A DNA stretch of 64,000 nucleotides, taken from an uncultured Burkholderiaceae bacterium. Its GTDB lineage: Bacteria; Pseudomonadota; Gammaproteobacteria; Burkholderiales; Burkholderiaceae. The first letter of the stretch is position 1; every line of letters starts with the position of its first letter. The DNA lies in contig CALMPB010000385.1 of NCBI GenBank assembly GCA_937871985.1, positions 10,025 through 74,024 on the forward strand. The letters are read 5' to 3'. The translations under genes and the position numbers were made by a program. Below the pieces are notes generated by a model, which saw only the letters and a list, made by a program, of their open reading frames with translations, ran no database searches and was not told the origin of the DNA. Shown one piece after another: positions 44,349 through 53,565 of the stretch.

Positions 44349-45524
44349 ATGTACGTCGACCTCCATACTCTTTATCTTCTTGCCATCGGAACGCTGCTCG
44401 CCAGTGCCGGGATGCTGTTCTGGGAATATCGGACCAGCCCCCGGCGCAGCAAGACATTACGTCTTCTGGCGGCCGGATTCGCAACGCTGGCGCTCGGCTG
44501 TGCGGCGGCGCTGTTGCGCCACAGCCTGCCCGGCTCCATCGGCGCGGCCATCAGCAATCTCATCATCCTGGGCGGCTATCTATTGGTGCTGGGCGGGGTC
44601 GCCTCATTAAGCGGACGGCGGTACCGCCTCGTCTCCGTCGTCTTGTGGATCGGAATGGCGCTGTTGTGGGCGGCCTGGGATCCGCAGCGGCAGGCAACCG
44701 TATGGAGCTACCTCAGTTCGATTCCGATCGCCATCGCAAGCGCCATGACAGCTTGGGAAATGCGGCGATGCGACGGGATGAAGCCGCTGCATTCGCGGTA
44801 CGTCGTCGTGGCCGCGACGAGCATCCACGCGCTGCTGTATGCTGCGCGCGCCCTCGCCCTGCCCTGGATGACGGCCGCATACGGGCCGGCCATGCTGGCG
44901 CTGGCCGGCAAGATCACCATCTACGAAGGCGTTCTCTATTCGGTCATCTTGCCCATGGCCCTGCTGAAGCTCATCCGCGACGAAACCCATGGCCAGCTCT
45001 TGCGGGAATCCCAGACAGACTATCTCACCCGTCTTGGCAATCGAAGATGGTTTTTCGAGCAAGGAACGCAGCTCATCGACAACGGCGCGGCAAACAGGCC
45101 GGTTTCCGTGCTCGCGTTCGACCTGGATCGCTTCAAATCGATCAACGATGCCTACGGCCACCACATCGGCGACATGGTGTTGAGATCCTTCGCGGAAATC
45201 GCTCAAGGTGTGCTGGGATCCCGCGCCATCCTGGCCCGCATGGGCGGCGAGGAATTCGCCGCCCTCTTGTCCGGCGAGGACGCGCGCCGTGCCGAGGCGC
45301 TGGGCGCAACCATCGCCCAACGCTTCGCCGAGACCATTCCCAGCTCCATGGACAGCATTGGAATCCCCACGACCGTCAGCATCGGCCTCGCCCAATTCGA
45401 AGGCGAAATCCCCACGCTTGCCGACGGTCTGGCCGTAGCCGATCAAGCCCTGTACCGCGCCAAGGCGCTGGGCGGCAATCGCCTCGAAGCAGCGGCCGAT
45501 GGAGCACAAACATTCGCAGGCTGA
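44349..45524 (+). CDS. membrane diguanylate cyclase (GGDEF domain)
   Basis: This 391-residue protein has an N-terminal membrane module of about seven helices (residues 5-215) and a C-terminal GGDEF domain (about 220-385). The active-site motif is GGEEF at residues 299-303, an allowed variant, and FDLDRFKSINDAYGHHIGD matches the substrate site. The inhibitory I-site RxxD that usually lies a few residues upstream is RAIL here, so product feedback is probably absent. It would make cyclic di-GMP in response to an unknown signal at the membrane. Confidence 0.92.
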   Translation: MYVDLHTLYLLAIGTLLASAGMLFWEYRTSPRRSKTLRLLAAGFATLALGCAAALLRHSLPGSIGAAISNLIILGGYLLVLGGVASLSGRRYRLVSVVLWIGMALLWAAWDPQRQATVWSYLSSIPIAIASAMTAWEMRRCDGMKPLHSRYVVVAATSIHALLYAARALALPWMTAAYGPAMLALAGKITIYEGVLYSVILPMALLKLIRDETHGQLLRESQTDYLTRLGNRRWFFEQGTQLIDNGAANRPVSVLAFDLDRFKSINDAYGHHIGDMVLRSFAEIAQGVLGSRAILARMGGEEFAALLSGEDARRAEALGATIAQRFAETIPSSMDSIGIPTTVSIGLAQFEGEIPTLADGLAVADQALYRAKALGGNRLEAAADGAQTFAG

Positions 45525-45603
45525 AAACAAGCAATCTGCATCGGTGAAGCCGCCCTAGGTCATGCCATAAACTATCTGACAGTTAAAAAGCAAAGCACAG
45601 ACA

Positions 45604-46665
45604 ATGACGCAAATCACATCGACAAAAATTCATCTCATCGAAAAAAAATTCGCCAAGCCCATAGGCGGCTCCGGCGTAATGGGAGTCGATATCATCGTCG
45701 CGACCTTGCGCGATGCCGACGGCGTCGAGGGCCTCGGATTTTCATACGTGATCGGAGGGGGTGGCGCGGTGATCGCGCAGCTCGCCCAGGCGCAAGCCGC
45801 CCGGTTCCTGGACGGGGCCACACTGCAAGCGCCACCGGATCACTGGCTGGAGATCAAGAAAAGCTTCAACAGGACTGGCGACGGCCCCAATCTTCTGGCG
45901 CTTGCCGCCCTGGACGTCGCGCTCTGGGATCTGGCCGCAAGGCGAAACAGCCAGCCCCTGGCGCGTGCCCTGGGCGGAGACATCCTGCCCGTGCCCATTT
46001 ATGCAAGCGGCGGCTTCAGCCCCAACGGCGCACCCGAGGAAAGTGCGGAACTGGCGGTTTCCTATATTGAGGCGGGCTATGCGGGCGTGAAACCGCGAGT
46101 GAATGCCAGCAAGGGGGACGAGGCTGTTCTGCGCGCGGTGCGCGACGCCATCGGCGCCCAGGCCCGGCTTATGGCCGATGCCAACGAGAAAGGCAATGTC
46201 GACACCGCGTCGAGGCTGCTCGCCCAGGCCGAGGAATATGGGCTGAGCTTTATAGAAGAGCCGCTGCCCTCGGGCGACATCCTGGGCTATCGCCGGCTTG
46301 CGGCACAAAAAAGCAAAACGCCCATCGCCACCGGGGAACATCTTCAAGGCCTCGATCGCTTTGCCATCTGCCTGGACGACGGCATTGCCGCCGTCATACA
46401 ACCCGATCTTGCCATGGCGGGCGGGTTGACGCCATGTCTCGAGGTCGCCCGCATGGCAGCCTCGAAAGGGGTAACGGTCGCCCCGCACTTTCTGCCTGGC
46501 TTGTTCGTGCAACTCTCGGGCGCCTTCGAAGGCCAGCTTCTGCTGGAAGAGTTTCCCATCCTGGAGGACGCCTTCGAAGGATGGCCGGAACGCAACAGCG
46601 ACGGAACCCTTCAGCCACGAGACTGTGCGGGACACGGCCTATCTTTGATAGATACCTCCCGCTAG
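45604..46665 (+). CDS. enolase-superfamily enzyme, mandelate racemase/muconate cycloisomerase type
   Basis: This 353-residue protein has an N-terminal capping domain and a C-terminal barrel. Catalytic features are VKPRV (K-x-R, base pair position), LMADANEKG (first metal Asp), FIEEPL (Glu), IATGEH (Glu) and VAPHFLPG (His). The Lys and His pair suggests a racemase or acid-sugar dehydratase mechanism. A short gap of 79 bp follows the cyclase gene and no operon partner indicates the substrate. Confidence 0.9.
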   Translation: MTQITSTKIHLIEKKFAKPIGGSGVMGVDIIVATLRDADGVEGLGFSYVIGGGGAVIAQLAQAQAARFLDGATLQAPPDHWLEIKKSFNRTGDGPNLLALAALDVALWDLAARRNSQPLARALGGDILPVPIYASGGFSPNGAPEESAELAVSYIEAGYAGVKPRVNASKGDEAVLRAVRDAIGAQARLMADANEKGNVDTASRLLAQAEEYGLSFIEEPLPSGDILGYRRLAAQKSKTPIATGEHLQGLDRFAICLDDGIAAVIQPDLAMAGGLTPCLEVARMAASKGVTVAPHFLPGLFVQLSGAFEGQLLLEEFPILEDAFEGWPERNSDGTLQPRDCAGHGLSLIDTSR

Positions 46666-47047
46666 TTTTTTCAACCCATCCAAACCCATAAGAACTTCTG
46701 GCGGGAGTGCCGCGCCCTGGCCAGTGGTTCCCGCCGTGCGCACGCAACGCTCCATCACTGAGCCGCCCCGCAATATATTGATTTACAGAATTTCCGTATC
46801 GGTCGAAATGGGTCGCATGTCGGCGCCTCCTCCTCCCTCGCGCCGCCTTCCATGACTCTTGCGATTTCTGTTGTTGATTCGGCCATTTAGGTATAAAGTT
46901 GCCGACCAGTAATAATTTATATCAATTTGAAGCATTTGCTGCTTTGCCGTGGTTAGGAAAAGTGGGACCGCGCCCGCCGCGGTCAACCCGCCTCACATCC
47001 TGGGCCCGCGTGGCAGCCAATATTCCACATAGAGCCAAGGAAACTCC
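46666..47047. other. intergenic region upstream of the autotransporter gene
   Basis: This stretch of about 380 bp holds no convincing gene. It contains an arm pair GGCGGGA/TCCCGCC near 46700-46735 that may terminate the upstream transcript, and the 61-bp shared element at 46861-46921. A minus-strand frame of 67 codons here is discussed under findings and not called a gene. Confidence 0.5.
46861..46921. repeat. dispersed intergenic element, copy A
   Basis: This 61-bp stretch aligns without gaps to 62533-62593, with 46 of 61 identical by my count. The core TTGTTGATTCGGC and GTATAAAGTT words are nearly exact in both copies. It lies 126 bp before the autotransporter start. Confidence 0.65.
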
Positions 47048-50000
47048 ATGCCCACGGTTACCCCTTCCACCCTTGGCCTGGCTTCGCAAGCCTCGTCCAA
47101 GCAATCCACTTCCCGCTTCTCAATTCCAACTACCTCCCGCTCTTCCAAAACCCTTGCTCACACAGACCGGCACTGGAAGCTGGCAGCCTGCACGCTGGCC
47201 GTGCTGGGGGTGCTGTCTCAGCCGGTTTGGGCTATGCCCCCTGCAGGATCAGGCGGAAGCGGCGGAACAACTAGTCAGGTTGGTGCGGGTGATCCAGGCG
47301 CCGATGGCACAACCTATGATGGAGGTAGTGGCGGTGGCGCTGGATCAACCGGGGGCAATGGTGGATCGGCGACCGACAATAGTGGGGGACGAGGAGGATT
47401 GTCCAGTGGCAATACTAGCGTCAATGGTGAGTCTGGCGCCACAAGCATTATCGGCGGGGGCAGCGGCGGAGGCGGCGGTGCACACGGATCGCTCGTTGTA
47501 TCCACCAGCACCAACAACTCTGTCATCACCGGAGGCGCCGGTGGAAATGGCGGCGCCGGCGACCTCAGCGGAGGCGGTGGTGGTGGCGGCGGTGCTGGCG
47601 GCTACGGGGTCGTGGTCAATGGATCCAACCTATCGTATACCAACAGCGACACTATCACGGGAGGCGCAGGTGGCTCCGGAGGGAATGGTGGGACCTACGG
47701 CAACGGCGGCAGCGGCGGCAGCGGTGGCGTCGGTGTCTATTTCACAGGCTCAGGCACACTGATCAATAGCAGTGGCGCCACTATCACTGGCGGTGCTGGA
47801 GGTATGGCCGGCTCAGGCGAGGACGCAGGAACGGATGGCGCGGGTGGCATAGGCATCGTCGGTTCGAATTTAACCATCATCAACGCCGGCACAATCACTG
47901 GAGGCGCGTCTGGCGAAGACCAGGCCGCAGCCATCCTGTTCACAGGCGGCGCCAACTCGCTCGAACTCCAGGCAGGATCCAGCATCAGCGGGGTGGTGGA
48001 TGCCACAGCCGGTGCCCACGACACATTGATTCTGGGCGGAACAGGCACTGACACTTTTAATGTTTCGCAGATCGGTGATGGGAGTAGCTACCAGGGTTTC
48101 GAAGCTTTCGAAAAAACAGGCACGGGCACCTGGTCGTTGGGCGGCTCTACCTCGGCGGTCACGCCCTGGATATTGTCCGGCGGTACCCTCTCCATCGGAG
48201 AGGACTACGCCTTGGGCGACGCCTCGGGCGGCTTGACGTTCAATGGCGGCACGCTGGAAGTGACCTATCGGCTCGCCAGCAGCCGCGCGATCACCCTTGC
48301 GGGCGCGGGCACCATCAAGAACAGCAGCACCAGCATGTCCGGCGTCGTGCTCAACGGCGCCATATCGGGGCCGGGCAGCCTGACGCTCACCGGCACGGGC
48401 GTGGGCCCCGTGAAACTGAACCACGCCAACACCTACGAAGGCGGCACAAACGTCTATACCGACGTGGACGTGACCACGACCGGCGCCTTGGGCACCGGCG
48501 CGGTCGTCGTGCAAGGCGGCATGCTCGGCGGCGACACCAACCCCATCCTGACTTTCCAGAACTATGCCAGCGCCGGCGCCCTGTCCATCCGCAACAGCCA
48601 GAGCGGCGTCACGACGTTCGAGCACGGTTCAACGGCCGGCAGCGCCACCATCACCAATGCGGCGGGCGGCGCCACCAGCTTTATCGACGACGCCAGCGCC
48701 GGCAGCGCGACCATCAACAACCAGTCCGGCGGCATACTGGCGATGGCCGACCAGGGCACCGCGGCGGGGGCGACCGTGGTCAACGCCGCCGGGGGAACCG
48801 TGGACATCAGTCACGTCGCGACCAGCACCAGCATCGGTTCGCTGTCCGGGGCCGGCAACGTCTTCCTGGGCGGCAAGGCCCTGACACTCGGCGCCTTGGG
48901 CAACAACGACACCATCGACGGCGTGATCGCCGACGGCGGCGATGCCGGCGGCACGGGCGGCAGCCTGATCAAGGCCGGCGCAGGTCTCCTGATTCTGAAC
49001 GGCGTGAACACCTACACGGGCGGCACCACGGTCAATGCCGGGACGCTGGAGGTGGGCGACGCCAACCATGCGTCGGCCAGCATCCAGGGCGGCGTGCAGG
49101 TCAACGCCGGCGGCACGCTGCGCGGCCACGGCACGGTGAACGGCGATGTCACGAATACCGGCATCGTCTGGCCCGGCGGCTCCATCGGCACGCTGACGAT
49201 CAGCGGCAATTACACGCAGTCGCCCAGCGGCATACTGCAACTGGAAGTCAGCCCGACCGAAGCCTCGCAACTGAAGGTGGGCGGCACTGCCACGCTGGCC
49301 GGCACGCTGAGCCTGCTGTATGCCCCCGGCACGTACAGCAATGTCAGCTACACTTTGTTGAGCGCCTCAGCGGTCAACGGCAGCTTCTCGACCGTCACGA
49401 GCAATGCGCCCGAGGGCGTCTCGCCGATTCTGAGCAATGGCGCCGATGTACTGAACCTGAGCATCACCGGCTCGGCCCCCGTGGTGGTAGCCCCGACGCA
49501 GGCAACGATCTTCGGGGCGATGGGCGCCTCGGCCCTGCGCGCCGGACAAGCCGCCAACGAAGTCCTGCTGGGCCGGCTGGCGGGGCCTTGCGCGGCGGCC
49601 AACGGATCGGCGGGCACCGCCAACGCGTCGAATGGCCACGTCTCCTCGTCCTGCCCAGGTCAGGACAAAGGCCTGTGGATCCAGGCCCAAGGCACCGACA
49701 CCCGCATTGACGGCAACCACGGCGCGCCCGACGTGCGCGACCAGCACTACGGCTTCCTCACCGGGTTCGACCGCGCCTGGCGCGGCATGACCGTCGGCCT
49801 GGCCGGCGGCTACAGCCATGGCGAGATCAGCGAGTCGGGCAACGGCTCGCGCGGCACGCTCGATACCCTGCGCATCGCCGGCTACGGCGCCAAGCACCTC
49901 GGCCCCTACACCCTGGCCGCCACCCTGGGCTATGCCTACGACTTCGCCTCCACCACCCGCTCGTTCGGCGCGCTGGGCTCGGCCCGCGGCGACGGCCATG

Positions 50001-50488
50001 GCCAGGAATTCAGCGCTGGCCTGCAGGCCAGCCGCGCCTGGCAACTCAGCCCCGCCGCCACGCTCACCCCGCGGATCGGCCTGCGCTACGCCTACCTGGA
50101 CGGCCTAAGCACGAACGAGTCCGGCCCCACCGCGCAGAACCTGGGCGTGGGCAACCAACACCTGCAAAGCCTGCAGCCCTATGTGGGGCTGACGCTGGAC
50201 TACGCGTTCACGCTGGCCCACAGCGCCCGGCCCGCCAGCGTGCAACTGCGCGCCGGCTACGCCTACGAAACGCTGAGCACCGGCCGCAACGTCTCGGTCA
50301 CCGCCGCCGACGGCACGGGCTTCACCATTGCCGGCACCCGCGATTCACGCGGCCAGCTCACGGCGGGCCTGGGCGCCACCCTGCCCCTCGGCAAATCAAC
50401 CCGCGCCTACCTGCGCTACGACGCCTGGCTGCACACCGGCAACGTCTCGGCACAGGCCCTGCAGGCCGGCGTCGATTACCGGTTCTGA
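47048..50488 (+). CDS. glycine-rich autotransporter adhesin (type Va)
   Basis: This 1146-residue protein has a long signal region (residues 1-62; hydrophobic part LAACTLAVLGVLSQPVWA), a glycine-rich passenger start (about 65-300) with repeated ITGGAGG blocks, a beta-helix part with passenger repeats (SLIKAGAGLLILNGVNTYTGGTTVNAGTLEV near 640), and a C-terminal barrel (about 880-1146) ending in DYRF. Two cysteines lie in the linker before the barrel. Such proteins display the passenger on the surface for adhesion or aggregation. Codon choice in the glycine-rich part is less GC-biased than in the rest, which suggests a mosaic origin. Confidence 0.93.
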   Translation: MPTVTPSTLGLASQASSKQSTSRFSIPTTSRSSKTLAHTDRHWKLAACTLAVLGVLSQPVWAMPPAGSGGSGGTTSQVGAGDPGADGTTYDGGSGGGAGSTGGNGGSATDNSGGRGGLSSGNTSVNGESGATSIIGGGSGGGGGAHGSLVVSTSTNNSVITGGAGGNGGAGDLSGGGGGGGGAGGYGVVVNGSNLSYTNSDTITGGAGGSGGNGGTYGNGGSGGSGGVGVYFTGSGTLINSSGATITGGAGGMAGSGEDAGTDGAGGIGIVGSNLTIINAGTITGGASGEDQAAAILFTGGANSLELQAGSSISGVVDATAGAHDTLILGGTGTDTFNVSQIGDGSSYQGFEAFEKTGTGTWSLGGSTSAVTPWILSGGTLSIGEDYALGDASGGLTFNGGTLEVTYRLASSRAITLAGAGTIKNSSTSMSGVVLNGAISGPGSLTLTGTGVGPVKLNHANTYEGGTNVYTDVDVTTTGALGTGAVVVQGGMLGGDTNPILTFQNYASAGALSIRNSQSGVTTFEHGSTAGSATITNAAGGATSFIDDASAGSATINNQSGGILAMADQGTAAGATVVNAAGGTVDISHVATSTSIGSLSGAGNVFLGGKALTLGALGNNDTIDGVIADGGDAGGTGGSLIKAGAGLLILNGVNTYTGGTTVNAGTLEVGDANHASASIQGGVQVNAGGTLRGHGTVNGDVTNTGIVWPGGSIGTLTISGNYTQSPSGILQLEVSPTEASQLKVGGTATLAGTLSLLYAPGTYSNVSYTLLSASAVNGSFSTVTSNAPEGVSPILSNGADVLNLSITGSAPVVVAPTQATIFGAMGASALRAGQAANEVLLGRLAGPCAAANGSAGTANASNGHVSSSCPGQDKGLWIQAQGTDTRIDGNHGAPDVRDQHYGFLTGFDRAWRGMTVGLAGGYSHGEISESGNGSRGTLDTLRIAGYGAKHLGPYTLAATLGYAYDFASTTRSFGALGSARGDGHGQEFSAGLQASRAWQLSPAATLTPRIGLRYAYLDGLSTNESGPTAQNLGVGNQHLQSLQPYVGLTLDYAFTLAHSARPASVQLRAGYAYETLSTGRNVSVTAADGTGFTIAGTRDSRGQLTAGLGATLPLGKSTRAYLRYDAWLHTGNVSAQALQAGVDYRF

Positions 50489-50495
50489 CGAAGCA

Positions 50496-50520
50496 GGCCG
50501 GCCCATAGCCTGGGCCGGCC
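50496..50520. terminator. hairpin after the autotransporter gene
   Basis: GGCCGGCCCA (50496-50505) pairs perfectly with TGGGCCGGCC (50511-50520) across 5 bases, 8 bp past the stop codon. No T tract follows, so it may act as a rho-independent stop only weakly or protect the mRNA 3' end. Confidence 0.6.
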
Positions 50521-51058
50521 GCCTCAAAGTCGCCGTTTCGACAACACACCGGATATTGTGCAGATGACGCTGGCAAGGCAAGCACAAGTCCGGATCTGGC
50601 TATTCATCTGGTAATGGCAGGGATCAGTACAACCCGGTTTCGGACTGCGCGGCAACCTGAGTACGGCCTTACACAAGCCCACCAGCACAAGCAGCCACAA
50701 TGGACCAATTGCTGCCGAAGCGGCTGCCCGCTGGCCGGAACAACACGACGGCAAGACCCCTGCACCGGCGCCTCATTCCCACAAACCATAAGACTCCTAC
50801 CGACGAATGAGCTGAAGGCGCAGGCTACGGTGCTACGGTGTCCGCCCTTTCGGGCACACCGCTCTCAATCCCTCCATAAAACCAGGAAGGGTCCGCATAT
50901 CGGACCGTATTGAGCCAAAACACTTCCATCGATAAATTAGCCACCAATGGCCTTCGCGATATATACGGGATCTCAATCACGCCGGGAAACCGTGAGCAGG
51001 CCAGCGTGAAACATGGCCGCCTGGGCACATCCAGCCGGCCTCGAGGGAAGATACTTAC
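50521..51058. other. gene-poor region before the sulfatase operon
   Basis: About 540 bp hold no frame with a ribosome site or family feature. A hairpin with a small bulge, GGTGT/GCCC pairing with GGGC/ACACC, lies at 50837-50860. The sulfatase promoter must be here, but I cannot single it out. Confidence 0.5.
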
Positions 51059-52729
51059 ATGAGCAACCCACTACACCAGAAGCGACCTAATTTCCTGATC
51101 ATCATGGCCGACGACCTGGGTTATTCGGATTTGGAATGCTATGGCGGGGAAATCGCCACGCCTCATCTGAGCGCCCTGGCCCGGCGCGGCACTCGCATGA
51201 GCAACTTTTACTGCGCGCCTTTTTGCTCGCCTACTCGGGCAATGCTGATGACGGGGCTGGATGCCCATATAGTTGGTTTTGGGGCCCTGGCGGAAGTGAT
51301 CGATGAGCGCCAAGTGGGCAAGCCGGGATATGAGATGTACTTGAACGACCGCGCGTCCACTCTGGCGGAGCGTCTGCGCGACGTGGGCTACCGTACTTAT
51401 TTGTCGGGCAAATGGCATCTTGGGCGCAAGCCCGAACATAGCCCCCAAGCGCGAGGGTTCGATCGCTCATACGGATTGATCGACGGCTCATCGTCTCATT
51501 TCGACCAGACCGCGACCGGATCAGCCGATCCGTCAATCACGCCCCTGGCCACCTACAGGGAAGACGGCGACCCCATCAAGCTCCCGGAATCGGGGTTCTA
51601 TTCTTCACAAGCCTACGCCGACAAGCTGATCGATTATTTGAAACGGGACGCCGGACGCGAAGAGCCTTTCTTTGCCATGCTGACATTCACCGCACCGCAC
51701 TTTCCGCTTCAGGCGCCGGATGAATTCATCGCCAAATATGAGGGCCGCTACAACGCCGGCTACGACGCCATCAGGCAAGAGCGCCGGACACGCCAGATTG
51801 CACTGGGCCTGATCGATGAAAGCACCGAAGCCTACCAGGGCCACTCGCGCTGGCCGACATGGGATTCGTTATCCGACGACATACGTGCATTGGAAGCACG
51901 CAATATGGAAGTTTATGCTGGCATGGTCGAATGCATGGATTTTCATATCGGCCGAGTCATGGCGGCGCTGGAACAAAGCGGCGACCTGCACAACACCGCG
52001 GTGATTTTCCTGTCCGACAATGGCCCGGAAGGCAACTCTGTGCTCGATACGCTGCGAACCCGAGAATGGATTCAAGCAAAGATGAACAATCGGATCGACA
52101 ACCGCGGCAGGCCGAATTCATTCATCGAACAAGGTCCAGGGTGGGCTCAGGTCAGCAGTACCCCCTGCCGCATGTACAAGTCGTTCACGTACGAGGGCGG
52201 CATCAAGGTGCCTTGTATCGTCTCATACCCTGGCATCAACAATCCGGGCGGTATTTCCAGCGCCTATGCACACGTCACGGACATCGTGCCAACTGTGCTG
52301 CAAATGGCGGGGGCACCCACTGAGGCGACATACCTGGGCAAGCCAGTGCCAACGCTCATGGGGTGCTCCATGGCTCCCTATTGGAACGGCGATGCCCAAG
52401 CAATCCATTCGCCCAGCCACGTTACGGGTTGGGAAATGCAGGGTCGATACGCTTTGCGGGCCGGCGACTGGAAACTGGTTCGCAGCAACCGCCCCTGGGG
52501 AAAGGGCGACTGGGAGCTCTACGACCTGTCGAGCGACCCAGGAGAAGTGCATGACGTCGCCGAGTCGCACATGGACGTCGTTTCACGGCTGCTGCGGGAA
52601 TGGGATGCCTACGTGGTGGCCAACAAGGTGATTCTCGCCGACGATATGGCCGAAGGCCTTCTATACAGCAACGCATGTCGCTACTACGACGATCTCGCCA
52701 AGGACATCGCCGCACAAACCCAGGGATAG
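51059..52729 (+). CDS. type I arylsulfatase (cysteine type), cytoplasmic
   Basis: This 556-residue sulfatase carries the maturation signature CSPTRAMLMTG with Cys56 as the residue converted to formylglycine. Metal ligands are visible in IIMADDLGYSD and FLSDNGPEG, with the HLG and K of SGKWHLGRKPEHSPQARGFD. There is no signal peptide, so it acts in the cytoplasm and needs imported sulfate esters. The ABC importer encoded downstream fits that need. It resembles the Pseudomonas AtsA type; the exact ester is unknown. Confidence 0.93.
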   Translation: MSNPLHQKRPNFLIIMADDLGYSDLECYGGEIATPHLSALARRGTRMSNFYCAPFCSPTRAMLMTGLDAHIVGFGALAEVIDERQVGKPGYEMYLNDRASTLAERLRDVGYRTYLSGKWHLGRKPEHSPQARGFDRSYGLIDGSSSHFDQTATGSADPSITPLATYREDGDPIKLPESGFYSSQAYADKLIDYLKRDAGREEPFFAMLTFTAPHFPLQAPDEFIAKYEGRYNAGYDAIRQERRTRQIALGLIDESTEAYQGHSRWPTWDSLSDDIRALEARNMEVYAGMVECMDFHIGRVMAALEQSGDLHNTAVIFLSDNGPEGNSVLDTLRTREWIQAKMNNRIDNRGRPNSFIEQGPGWAQVSSTPCRMYKSFTYEGGIKVPCIVSYPGINNPGGISSAYAHVTDIVPTVLQMAGAPTEATYLGKPVPTLMGCSMAPYWNGDAQAIHSPSHVTGWEMQGRYALRAGDWKLVRSNRPWGKGDWELYDLSSDPGEVHDVAESHMDVVSRLLREWDAYVVANKVILADDMAEGLLYSNACRYYDDLAKDIAAQTQG

Positions 52730-52731
52730 GT

Positions 52732-53457
52732 ATGAGCTACGCGCTTATTCTCAAGCGGGATCACGACAGCGGGCGCACATCTGGCCCGCGTGGCGGCAGC
52801 GAGCTGGAAACCATGCAGCCGGCATTGCACCGCTTGAGTGGACTGTTCCGGGCCACGCTCTGCATATCGGATCTGCTTACCGACCCGCTTCTGAACGAGC
52901 GCGCTCATAGAAGTGCATGCCTTGTCTTGTACTTTCGGGAACACCACGATCTAGTGCAAACATGCGCGAATGCGGCCGCTTTGAATACCTTTTTGCTGTC
53001 CGGGCCGTTCCAGGGCTGGCATCCCGGCGAACTGACCTATCAGGCCATGCAGGTGCATGACTTTCCTGCCGGAAACGAAACGGCACGCAGCATACGGAAT
53101 GGCTATGGCTACCTGGTGGGATACGAAGGATACCCCGCCGACCCGGTCGCCTGGGTCGCAGAGTATATGGAAAACCATGTGTCGCTCATGCAGCGCCTGC
53201 CCGGTATTAGTCACATCGAAGTTTTCACGCGCATAGAACCATGTGTGATCCCGTCGATAGGGCTCGGGCAAGACTGGATGCTACGCAACATAGCATGCTT
53301 CAACACGCGCCAGGAAATGGATGCCGCACTGCATTCGACCGCTCGTGCAGCCTTGCTCGCGCATCGATTGGGCATGGAGGAGCACGGAGGCGACAGTGAA
53401 CACATTTCGGTGTCGTTCCAGAGTATGGAGATCAAGGCGCGGACGAGTGACGCGTAA
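52732..53457 (+). CDS. conserved protein of unknown function, possible EthD-like fold
   Basis: This 241-residue protein begins at ATG 52732, 2 bp after the sulfatase stop, with AGGGATAGGT before it. It may hold two ferredoxin-like halves; the second (VAWVAEYMENHVSLMQRLPGISHIEVFTRIE) recalls EthD/dimeric alpha-beta barrel proteins. No catalytic motif is clear. Tight linkage to the sulfatase suggests a role in handling the sulfate ester or its alcohol product. Confidence 0.75.
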   Translation: MSYALILKRDHDSGRTSGPRGGSELETMQPALHRLSGLFRATLCISDLLTDPLLNERAHRSACLVLYFREHHDLVQTCANAAALNTFLLSGPFQGWHPGELTYQAMQVHDFPAGNETARSIRNGYGYLVGYEGYPADPVAWVAEYMENHVSLMQRLPGISHIEVFTRIEPCVIPSIGLGQDWMLRNIACFNTRQEMDAALHSTARAALLAHRLGMEEHGGDSEHISVSFQSMEIKARTSDA

Positions 53458-53565
53458 GTGCACGAGAAAAAATTTGAAAATAGTTCTTTGCGTTGGTAGG
53501 GCCTTTGGCAATTGGTACTGCCGGCAAAAACCGGCATATAGAGAATATTTCACAGGAGACAAACC

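Noticed and set aside
46783..46986. Minus-strand frame of 67 codons containing the shared TLYLNGRINN stretch
   Set aside because: Not called as a gene because it has no ribosome site, overlaps a promoter region and only a short stretch is shared with 62437-62664. Kept as a finding because the match is real.
47270..47960. Glycine-rich repeats as a possible CRISPR or tandem DNA array
   Set aside because: The repeats are at protein level, uneven in DNA sequence, and lie within an open reading frame of an autotransporter. No regular spacers exist.
50521..51058. Small frames as remnant genes upstream of the sulfatase
   Set aside because: None has a ribosome site, membrane or domain pattern; the frames on both strands are short and mutually overlapping.
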